7,379 nucleotides of DNA, from assembly GCA_964373495.1 (NCBI GenBank), contig CAYJUW010000036.1, forward strand, positions 1-7,379. Reading direction: 5' to 3'. This document shows positions 1-5,100 of this stretch, piece after piece. Under the pieces are notes generated by a model that saw only the letters and a program-made list of their open reading frames with translations, was not told where the DNA came from and searched no databases. Source of the DNA: JACQMJ01 sp964373495. GTDB lineage: Bacteria > Patescibacteriota > Minisyncoccia > Sungbacterales > SURF-37. A program made the position numbers and the translations under genes. Position 1 is the first letter of the stretch. Each line of letters starts with the position of its first letter.

Positions 1-226
1 ATTCGGTCCTGAGCTCTCGGCGATTTTGGATTTTGTGGCCAAGCTCGAGGAGGTGGATACCTCCGGGGTGGGGCCGTTTACCGGCGGCACGGAGCTTGAA
101 AACGTGATGCGCGAAGACGTCGTGCGGGAAGCCGGGAGCTGGAAGCCGGGAGCGGACCTCGTCGAGGCCGCGCCGAGGAAGCGAGAAGGGTACGTGGAGG
201 TGAAAGCGGTGTTTGAGCGGGAATGA
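1..226 (+). CDS. gatC: GatC, aspartyl/glutamyl-tRNA amidotransferase subunit C (5'-truncated)
   Basis: This is the C-terminal 74 codons of GatC, the small subunit that stabilises the GatCAB complex. GatCAB converts mischarged Glu-tRNA(Gln), and in many bacteria Asp-tRNA(Asn), into the correct amidated aminoacyl-tRNA in the cytoplasm. The frame is open from base 2. The family pattern is clear: LSAILDFVAKLEEVDTSGV, then a LENVMRED segment (typical LENVLREDE), then an AAP..REGYVEVKAVFE tail (typical APEREDGFFKVPKVLE). The stop is TGA at 224-226. The start lies outside the window. Between VRE and AAP the protein carries GSWKPGADLVE, slightly longer than usual, and this part is encoded by a short tandem repeat (127-153). 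The gatA gene follows in the same direction, which supports the call. Confidence 0.93.
   Translation, partial: FGPELSAILDFVAKLEEVDTSGVGPFTGGTELENVMREDVVREAGSWKPGADLVEAAPRKREGYVEVKAVFERE
127..153 (+). repeat. 14-bp tandem repeat (two 7-bp half units) inside gatC
   Basis: The 13-mer GGAAGCCGGGAGC occurs at 127-139 and again at 141-153, a period of 14. Each unit divides into two similar heptamers of the form GGRAGCY, so the block reads as four 7-bp units. It lies in frame in gatC and encodes the EAGSWKPGA segment, just where GatC proteins vary in length. Confidence 0.7.
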
Positions 227-383
227 GGTAGAGCCGGAGTATCAAAACCACAAAGACAAGATCAAGAGTTAATTTTCAATTATCAATTTTTAATTCCCAG
301 TCAATTATCAATGGTTCAATTTTCAATTGAAAATTGGGCATTGAAAATTGAAAATTTTATCCTGTTATCCTGTGATTCGGATC
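227..383 (+). repeat. gatC-gatA spacer made of AT-rich 7-bp repeats
   Basis: The 157-bp spacer holds no gene. From 269 to 357 it is built of degenerate heptamers such as TCAATTA, TCAATTT and TTAATTC at 269-296. After a phase slip they resume at 301-357, ending in TCAATTG, AAAATTG and AAAATTT. The left half is YAATT-like and the right half ATTGAAA-like, so the two halves are roughly inverted. A perfect 20-bp palindrome lies at 317-336 (CAATTTTCAATT followed by GAAAATTG). An 8-bp tandem duplication TTATCCTG follows at 357-372. I see no convincing promoter. With this spacing gatC and gatA may still be co-transcribed through a structured spacer. Confidence 0.75.
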
Positions 384-1841
384 ATGAGCGATATAACCTC
401 TAAGCCGATGAGGGAATTATATTCCGGTTTAAGGAAGCGGGACTTTTCCTGTGAAGAGCTCACGCGCTCTTATCTCGACGTCATACACCGACAGAATTCC
501 AAGCTCAATGCCTACCTTACGGTGTATGCCGAAGATGCGATTTTACAGGCGCAGGCAACGGATAAGAAACTTGCTGATGGCTTGGCCGATTCGCCTTTGG
601 CCGGCATGCCCATTGCGGTGAAAGACAACATACTCATCGAAGGCCGCCGCGCCACGGCTGGTTCGAAAATCCTTGAGAACTACGTGGCATCGTACGATGC
701 CACGGCGATCGCCAAACTCCGGGAAGCCGGCGCGGTGTTTTTGGGCAAGACCAACCTGGATGAATTCGCCATGGGTTCCTCGACCGAGCACTCGGCCTAT
801 GGGCCGACAAAAAATCCCCACGATCCGGCGCGGGTTCCGGGCGGATCATCCGGCGGATCGGCCGCGGCCGTGGCCGGCGGGATGTGCGCCGTAGCGCTCG
901 GCTCGGATACCGGCGGCTCCATCCGCCAGCCGGCATCGTTTTGCGGCGTGGTTGGTCTGAAACCGACGTACGGCGCAGTTTCGCGCTCCGGACTTATTGC
1001 CATGGCTTCTTCCCTCGACCAGATCGGGCCTATAACGAAAAGCGTCGAGGATGCGCGGATTATGTTGGAAGCAATCCGCGGGAGGGATCCGTTGGATTCC
1101 ACGACGGTTGAATTCAAGAATCAAGAATCAAGAATCAAGAATCATGGATTGCGAGTCGGCGTGCCGAAAGAGTACTTCGGCGAGGGTCTTGATCCGGATG
1201 TCGAAAAAGTCATCCGGGCGGCGATCAAGAAGTGCAAAGACATCGGCGTGAAGATCGAAGAGATCTCACTGCCGCATTCGGACTACGCCCTTGCGGCATA
1301 CTACACGGTCATGTGTGCCGAGGTCTCGGCCAACCTGGCGCGCTTTGACGGCATCCGCTACGGCCACGCCGCCCGCGGAGCCGAGAATCTCCTCGCGGTC
1401 TACGAGAAGTCACGCGCCGAAGGATTCGGATCCGAGACGAAGCGCCGCATCATGCTCGGCACCTACACGCTTTCGGCCGGGTACTACGAGGCCTACTACC
1501 TCAAAGCCCAGAAAGTGCGCCGGTTGATCCGGCAAGATTTCGAACAGGCCTTCGGCGGGGTAGATTTCATCCTGGGACCCACGGCACCCACGCCGGCGTT
1601 CAAATTCGGCGAAAAAGCCGAAGACCCCCTGCAGATGTATCTGGCCGACATCTACACCGTGGCCGTGAACCTGGCCGGCCTCCCGGCGATCTCCATCCCC
1701 GCCGGGTGGGTCAAGCCCGAAGGATCCAAGTTACCCGTGGGTCTACAGATTATTGGAAAGTGGTTCGAAGAGGATGCGCTGCTGGACTTTGCCGGGCAAC
1801 TTGAGACCGCGCTAGCGGTAAATGCAAAAATCAAAGATTAA
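384..1841 (+). CDS. gatA: GatA, glutamyl-tRNA(Gln)/aspartyl-tRNA(Asn) amidotransferase subunit A
   Basis: GatA is the amidase subunit of GatCAB. It hydrolyses glutamine and passes ammonia to GatB, which amidates Glu-tRNA(Gln) or Asp-tRNA(Asn). From the ATG at 384 the protein has 485 residues, the usual family length. The amidase-signature Lys-Ser-Ser triad is present: Lys80 in PIAVKDN, Ser155 in the VPGGSSGGSA glycine-rich loop, and the nucleophile Ser179 in GSDTGGSIRQPASFCG. Later conserved blocks are GLRVGVPKEYF (255-265), the RRIMLGTYTLSAGYYEAYY segment (355-372) and the NLAGLPAISIPAG block (429-441). The frame stays open up to a TTG at 348, but that extension is encoded by the AT-rich repeat array and does not resemble GatA, so ATG 384 is preferred. 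No clear Shine-Dalgarno sequence precedes it. The linker near residues 245-253 and the last residues (NAKIKD) are encoded by 7-bp repeats. gatB is not in the window. Confidence 0.96.
   Translation: MSDITSKPMRELYSGLRKRDFSCEELTRSYLDVIHRQNSKLNAYLTVYAEDAILQAQATDKKLADGLADSPLAGMPIAVKDNILIEGRRATAGSKILENYVASYDATAIAKLREAGAVFLGKTNLDEFAMGSSTEHSAYGPTKNPHDPARVPGGSSGGSAAAVAGGMCAVALGSDTGGSIRQPASFCGVVGLKPTYGAVSRSGLIAMASSLDQIGPITKSVEDARIMLEAIRGRDPLDSTTVEFKNQESRIKNHGLRVGVPKEYFGEGLDPDVEKVIRAAIKKCKDIGVKIEEISLPHSDYALAAYYTVMCAEVSANLARFDGIRYGHAARGAENLLAVYEKSRAEGFGSETKRRIMLGTYTLSAGYYEAYYLKAQKVRRLIRQDFEQAFGGVDFILGPTAPTPAFKFGEKAEDPLQMYLADIYTVAVNLAGLPAISIPAGWVKPEGSKLPVGLQIIGKWFEEDALLDFAGQLETALAVNAKIKD
1115..1143 (+). 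repeat. Perfect 7-bp tandem repeat (CAAGAAT x4) inside gatA
   Basis: CAAGAAT is repeated four times exactly from 1115 to 1142, with the next C also matching. Because 7 is not a multiple of 3, the units are read in all three frames and encode KNQESRIKN. This sits in the GatA linker between the DPLDST and GLRVGVPKEYF blocks, a variable surface region in the family, so the reading frame survives. Four units plus one base keep the gene open. Confidence 0.9.
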
Positions 1842-1929
1842 AAATCAAAATGACAAATCAAAATCAAAAAAGGCCGACCGGGTTGGCTTCCAAAATTTTG
1901 CATTTTGAATTTTGAATTTTGCATTCTGG
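1825..1929 (+). repeat. Paired 7-bp repeat arms around a GC hairpin, gatA 3' end and spacer
   Basis: The left arm (1825-1866) is made of heptamers such as CAAAAAT, CAAAGAT, TAAAAAT and CAAAATG. It begins inside gatA and supplies the final codons and the TAA stop (1839-1841). The right arm (1895-1929) reads ATTTTGC, ATTTTGA, ATTTTGA, ATTTTGC, ATTCTGG, the inverse of the left. Between them, 1869-1890 can form a GC-rich hairpin (AAGGCCGACC with GGTTGGCTT, one bulge and one G-U pair). The whole block could fold as one long imperfect stem of about 105 bases. It could act as a weak terminator or a processing element between gatA and the next gene. There is no good U-tract straight after the GC stem. 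Confidence 0.7.
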
Positions 1930-1932
1930 GCT

Positions 1933-2454
1933 ATGACTCCTGACCAAATCAACCAGTTCTTCTCCTTCCTCTATGAGGGCCGTATCGGCGCGGTTACCCC
2001 GTGGCTGCGCCTGATCGCCGGCATCCTGACCTCGGCCTTCGCCGCGGCCATCGTGGTCATCACCATCAAGTACCGGCAGCTCTTGACCAAGCCGGCGCCG
2101 GGCGCTCCGGCTGAGCCGGCGGTTCCGAAAGAAGAGATGGCCCGGCCGTGGCGCGAGGTGCGGCAAAAGATCAATTCGTCCAACGCCTCGGATTGGAATC
2201 TCGCCGTGATTCAGGCCGATGCCATCCTCGATGAGGTACTGCAGGGCATGGGGCTCGGAGGCGCGACCATGGGCGAGCGCCTGAAGCAGCTGGATCGTTC
2301 CAAGCTCGCCTCGCTCGACGGCGCCTGGGAGGCGCATAAGCTCCGGAACCGCATTGCCCATGAGAGCGAGCGCGCCCTTGCCTACGCGGAGGCGCGCCGG
2401 GCGGTGATGCTCTACGGGGAGGCCTTAAAGGAGCTCGGGTATCTGCAGGAATAG
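1933..2454 (+). CDS. Uncharacterised single-pass membrane protein with HEPN-like C-terminal domain
   Basis: I cannot assign a named gene. From the ATG at 1933 the protein has 173 residues; an in-frame TTG at 1912 lies in the repeat array and is less likely. Residues about 25-46 (WLRLIAGILTSAFAAAIVVI and on) form one transmembrane helix. A short Pro/Ala linker (53-66) follows, then a soluble helical domain from about 72 to 170. That domain starts with RPWREVRQKINSSNASDWNL and ends with WEAHKLRNRIAHE and a helix rich in Ala and Glu. R138-N139-x3-H143 matches the RNxxxH pattern of HEPN nucleases and nucleotide-binding helical bundles such as HepT. From memory, similar short proteins with the WEAHKxRNxIAHE stretch are widespread in CPR genomes. 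A membrane-tethered RNase is possible but unproven; the motif also occurs in inactive HEPN folds. It follows gatA in the same direction and ends before a strong hairpin. Confidence 0.8.
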   Translation: MTPDQINQFFSFLYEGRIGAVTPWLRLIAGILTSAFAAAIVVITIKYRQLLTKPAPGAPAEPAVPKEEMARPWREVRQKINSSNASDWNLAVIQADAILDEVLQGMGLGGATMGERLKQLDRSKLASLDGAWEAHKLRNRIAHESERALAYAEARRAVMLYGEALKELGYLQE

Positions 2455-2585
2455 CCGATAGCGTATTAGGGTCTAGGGGATAGAGTGGTATTTCGCGAAG
2501 GGGCCGAAAGCCAAAGCCATCCCACGAGTGGGATGGCTTTGGCTTCATTCTTCCCTACCCGCTATACGCCATTCCCCCGCTACTC
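2451..2585. repeat. 7-bp repeat arms flanking the convergent terminator
   Basis: Left of the hairpin, 2451-2485 reads as heptamers ATAGCCG, ATAGCGT, ATTAGGG, TCTAGGG and GATAGAG; the first overlaps the TAG stop of the upstream gene. Right of it, 2551-2585 reads TTCCCTA, CCCGCTA, TACGCCA, TTCCCCC and GCTACTC, running into the clpP stop at 2580-2582. The right arm is a loose inverse of the left, so the layout repeats that of 1825-1929: repeat arm, hairpin, inverted repeat arm. The units are degenerate, so this call is softer than the gatA repeats. Confidence 0.5.
2508..2545. terminator. Bidirectional hairpin between convergent genes
   Basis: A perfect 18-bp inverted repeat: AAGCCAAAGCCATCCCAC at 2508-2525 and its complement at 2528-2545, with a 2-base centre (in RNA a 4-base loop and 17 pairs). 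It lies between the plus-strand gene ending at 2454 and minus-strand clpP ending at 2580, the expected place for a shared terminator. The tails are only moderately T-rich (CATTCTTCCC on the plus strand, TTTCGG on the minus strand), so it may work partly by blocking exonucleases. Confidence 0.75.
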
Positions 2586-3254
2586 GGCGGCGGCCATGGC
2601 CGGCATCTTCTCGACGCCCCGCCGGTGGTTGGCGCCTTTTGCGGCCTCGGCTGCTGGGGCGCGGCGGATGATATCATCAATGATGCCGTACTTCTTGGCT
2701 CCCTCCGCATTCATATAGAAGTTGCGGTCGGTGTCCTCCTCGATCTTGGCCAAGGGCTGGCCGGTGTGTTTAGCTAAAATTTCGTTCAGGCGTTGTTTGA
2801 CGCGCAGGATTCGCTCGGCCTCGATTTTGATCTCGATGGCCTGCCCCTCGGTGCCGCCCATGACCTGGTGGATGAGTATTTCGGCATTGGGCAGGGTAAA
2901 GCGCTTGCCCTTGGCGCCGGCGGCCAGCAGAATTGCGGCAAATGAGGCAGCCAGACCCACGCAGATGGTCGAGACATCCGGTTTCACGTACTGCATGGCA
3001 TCATAGACGGCCAAACCCGCTGATACCGACCCGCCCGGCGAGTTGATGTAGAGCTTGATGTCCGACTTGGAATCCTGGGATTCAAGAAAGAGGAGCTGGG
3101 CGATGACCACGTTGGCCACCGGGTCCACGATCGGCCCGCCCAAAAACACGATCCGATCTTTTAACAGGCGGGAATAGATATCATAGGCCCGCTCCCCGAG
3201 CTGGGTTTTTTCTATTACGGTCGGGATTAGTATTTGGTTCTGTACTTCCTGCAT
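2580..3254 (-). CDS. clpP: ClpP, ATP-dependent Clp protease proteolytic subunit
   Basis: ClpP forms the tetradecameric serine-peptidase chamber that degrades unfolded substrates fed by a Clp ATPase (ClpX or ClpC). The family core is unmistakable: LIPTVIEKT, GERAYDIYSRLLKDRIVFLG, YINSPGGSVSAGLAVYD, then GLAASFAAILLAAGAKGKR with the nucleophile Ser104 and LPNAEILIHQ with His129. The third triad position falls in DTDRNFYMNAEGA. Where E. coli has Asp171 (TERDRF), this protein has Asn178. The fold-defining YGIID follows. A 24-residue Ala-rich tail extends past the usual end. The chosen start ATG 3254 gives 224 residues and a normal N-terminus. The frame is open further up, with ATGs at 3269, 3335 (preceded by AGGGA at a good distance) and 3371, so a longer propeptide form cannot be excluded. 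It lies downstream of tig in the usual tig-clpP order. Confidence 0.95.
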   Translation of the reverse strand: MQEVQNQILIPTVIEKTQLGERAYDIYSRLLKDRIVFLGGPIVDPVANVVIAQLLFLESQDSKSDIKLYINSPGGSVSAGLAVYDAMQYVKPDVSTICVGLAASFAAILLAAGAKGKRFTLPNAEILIHQVMGGTEGQAIEIKIEAERILRVKQRLNEILAKHTGQPLAKIEEDTDRNFYMNAEGAKKYGIIDDIIRRAPAAEAAKGANHRRGVEKMPAMAAAE

Positions 3255-3388
3255 AGGTTCATTATCCATCGAATGTTGGATGTAACGCGGATCAATCGCT
3301 GAATGGTACGCCGATGCATCGCTGAGCAGCGTCATTTCAGCGTCCCTATCAGCGCCTGATCGGCGGAGCATCCTTCAACGGATTTTCC

Positions 3389-4711
3389 TTATTTACGATC
3401 TTCAACCAAACTTTCTAGGAACTGGAACACTTTCTCATTGCGGACGATACCGACATGGTATCCGGAAAACGCCTCGCGGTCAAGGGACCCGAGTTTCTCT
3501 GCGGAAAGCCCCTGCCGCTCCGCCGTGCGATTCACGAGTTCCCGTACCTCCTCATTGCTTGGCTGGAGCTGCTCGCGCCGCGCGATCTCCCGCAGGACAA
3601 GGGCGATCTTCACCCGGCGCTCGGCATCCGGCCGCCACTCCCGCATGAGATCGGCCTCGCCCTTTTTGATGTGGGCGAGGTAGTCCTCAAACTTCAGGCC
3701 CATGTCTTCAATGGAACGCCGGAGCTCGGAAACCATGCGCTCGAGCTCGTGTATGATGAGCGGCTCCGGGATTTCGGCTCGGCTCTCCCGGGCAATGGCT
3801 TCGATCATGGCCATGCGTACCCGTTCCCGCTCCCCGGTCGCTTTTTCCGTGATCAGGCCCCGGCGGATGCTTTCTTCTACGGCGGCGGTGCCCGAGAATT
3901 CTCCGAGCGAGCGCGCAAATTCGTCGTTCCATTCCGGGACGGTTCGTTCCTGGACGAGCTTCATCGCGGCGGTTATGGTCAGCGATTTGCCGGCAATGGA
4001 TTTGCGGTAATAGTCAAGAGGGATGGCGAGGGTGAACGTTTTTTCCTCGCCGGCTTTCATGCCCCGGAGCTGGTCCTCAAAACCGGGCAGGAGCTTGCCC
4101 TGGCCGAGGATGACCGGGTGGTTTTCCGATGCGCCGCCCTGGAGCGTTACGCCATCCTGGCTGGTCTTAAAATCAATCTCCACCCGGTCCCCGATTAGGG
4201 CGCCCCGGTTGACCGTAACCAGCTTGGCCCGCGACTCGCGCAGCCACCCGAGGGCGTCGGCCACTTCCTGCTCCGTAGTTTCCGGGACCTTCTTGGTTGC
4301 TCGGACGCGCTTTGCAATGGCCTGGTAGTCCGGGAGTTCGATCGCCGGCAGGAGCGAGAGCGTGATTTTGAACTCGAGCTCATCCCCGGGCGCTAACTTC
4401 GTGATTGCCACCTGCGGCTCGCCCACGGGCTCGAACGACTGTCCCTTATACTCCTGCTCTTTGACTTCGGTTACGAGTTTCTCGAAATGGTCGGCAATGT
4501 AGCGCCGCGCCGCCTCCTCGAGGATTTTAAACTCTCCCACCTTTTGCTTCACCACCTCATAGGGCGCTTTGCCCCTACGGAAGCCCTCGATGTCGGTTTC
4601 GGCTGAAATTGCCGCCGCGGCCTTGGGCAGGAACGGCTCAAGCTCTAGGTAGGGGGTGCGGACTCTGATCGCGAGTTGCGTGGCGTTGATTTTTTCGGTG
4701 GCGGAGGTCAT
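3389..4711 (-). CDS. tig: Tig, trigger factor (ribosome-associated chaperone and prolyl isomerase)
   Basis: Trigger factor binds the ribosome next to the exit tunnel and shields nascent chains. The protein has 440 residues, close to the E. coli length. The ribosome-docking signature GFRRGKAP is at 43-50 (family pattern GFRxGKxP), within an N-terminal domain of about 130 residues. An FKBP-type PPIase domain follows at about 165-255, with PVILGQGKLLPGFEDQLRGM (199-218) and the AGEEKTF turn. The helical C-terminal substrate-binding arms run from about 260 to 440, rich in Arg and Glu. The N-terminus is ordinary, so ATG 4711 is used, although no strong Shine-Dalgarno sequence precedes it. The stop TAA is 17 bases before the first clpP ATG, so the two are probably one operon. 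A long plus-strand open frame at 3455-4198 is only its antisense shadow. Confidence 0.96.
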   Translation of the reverse strand: MTSATEKINATQLAIRVRTPYLELEPFLPKAAAAISAETDIEGFRRGKAPYEVVKQKVGEFKILEEAARRYIADHFEKLVTEVKEQEYKGQSFEPVGEPQVAITKLAPGDELEFKITLSLLPAIELPDYQAIAKRVRATKKVPETTEQEVADALGWLRESRAKLVTVNRGALIGDRVEIDFKTSQDGVTLQGGASENHPVILGQGKLLPGFEDQLRGMKAGEEKTFTLAIPLDYYRKSIAGKSLTITAAMKLVQERTVPEWNDEFARSLGEFSGTAAVEESIRRGLITEKATGERERVRMAMIEAIARESRAEIPEPLIIHELERMVSELRRSIEDMGLKFEDYLAHIKKGEADLMREWRPDAERRVKIALVLREIARREQLQPSNEEVRELVNRTAERQGLSAEKLGSLDREAFSGYHVGIVRNEKVFQFLESLVEDRK

Positions 4712-4712
4712 C

Positions 4713-4772
4713 TTGACTTTTCGCCAGACTGGAGGCTGATTATTTCAGCCAAAAACAATAAAAAGGGGAGGT
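4713..4772 (+). promoter_or_regulatory. Divergent promoter region with hyphenated palindrome and strong RBS
   Basis: This is the only divergent intergenic region in view (4712-4777), between tig and the small zinc-finger-like gene. For the plus strand, TTGACT at 4713-4718 matches five of six bases of a -35 box. A weak -10 (GATTAT, 4738-4743) follows at a rather long 19-base spacing. The -10 lies within a perfect hyphenated palindrome, GGCTGA at 4734-4739 and TCAGCC at 4745-4750 around TTATT, a possible operator. GGAGGT at 4767-4772 is a near-ideal ribosome binding site five bases before ATG 4778. I see no clear minus-strand promoter for tig. Confidence 0.4.
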
Positions 4773-4777
4773 CGGTT

Positions 4778-5050
4778 ATGACTTGCGAGCACTGTGGTAG
4801 TGCAATGAGGCTGGGGACGCAGAAGTACTTCGTTTTCGAAGCTGGAGAAGCGGACGATTTTCTTTCAAAGAAGCCGCCGACCAGTCAGCCCATTACCGTG
4901 AAGAACGTGCCGGCTTGGTTCTGTAGATGCTACGACGAGCCGGTGGTGCAATCAGCCGTACGCGTCAGGGCAATGACCATCATGAACGATGTCTCGCCGG
5001 TCGGTATGCCGCAGGTATGGCTGTACGATTACCAGAAACAGGTTCCGTAG
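4778..5050 (+). CDS. Small YgiT/MqsA-N-like zinc-finger protein
   Basis: The protein has 90 residues and is not a gene I can name. It begins MTCEHCGSAM, with a Cys3-x2-Cys6-Gly zinc knuckle. A middle stretch leads to ITVKNVPAWFCRCYDEPVV, with Cys49 and Cys51. The pattern CxxCG ... V..VPA..C..C resembles the YgiT-type zinc finger found at the N-terminus of MqsA antitoxins. The second pair is CxC rather than CxxC, which is odd. No toxin (MqsR, RelE or HicA type) lies beside it, and there is no recognisable helix-turn-helix after the finger. ATG 4778 is set by the strong GGAGGT site. The open frame reaches further upstream into the tig region, but that has no support. An intrinsic terminator follows 14 bases after the stop, so it is probably a single-gene transcript. 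Confidence 0.7.
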   Translation: MTCEHCGSAMRLGTQKYFVFEAGEADDFLSKKPPTSQPITVKNVPAWFCRCYDEPVVQSAVRVRAMTIMNDVSPVGMPQVWLYDYQKQVP

Positions 5051-5064
5051 AAACTGTTCCTTTG

Positions 5065-5100
5065 AAGCGCGGCGATCACCCGGTCGCAGCGCTTTTCTTT
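5065..5100 (+). terminator. Intrinsic terminator of the small zinc-finger gene
   Basis: The stem is AAGCGC plus GCGA (5065-5075, one unpaired G) with TCGC plus GCGCTT (5084-5094, one unpaired A). It closes an eight-base loop and is followed by TTCTTT, so the 3' side reads GCGCTTTTCTTT. The spacing of 14 bases from the stop codon at 5050 fits Rho-independent termination. The T-tract abuts the stop codon of the minus-strand hppA relic. Confidence 0.8.

Noticed and set aside
269..372. Possible CRISPR array in the repeat-rich spacer
   Set aside because: The units are only 7 bp with no unique spacers between them, and no cas genes are present.
348..383. Longer gatA start at the TTG of 348
   Set aside because: The extra 12 residues are encoded by the AT-rich repeat array, do not resemble GatA, and ATG 384 gives the usual family length.
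1864..2361. 165-codon minus-strand open frame opposite the HEPN-like gene
   Set aside because: The plus-strand frame has a coherent membrane helix and a HEPN-like motif; the minus frame ends in repeat sequence and shows no family pattern.
3455..4198. 247-codon plus-strand open frame opposite tig
   Set aside because: It is fully antisense to trigger factor, whose motifs are clear. It has no ribosome site and its length follows from high GC content.
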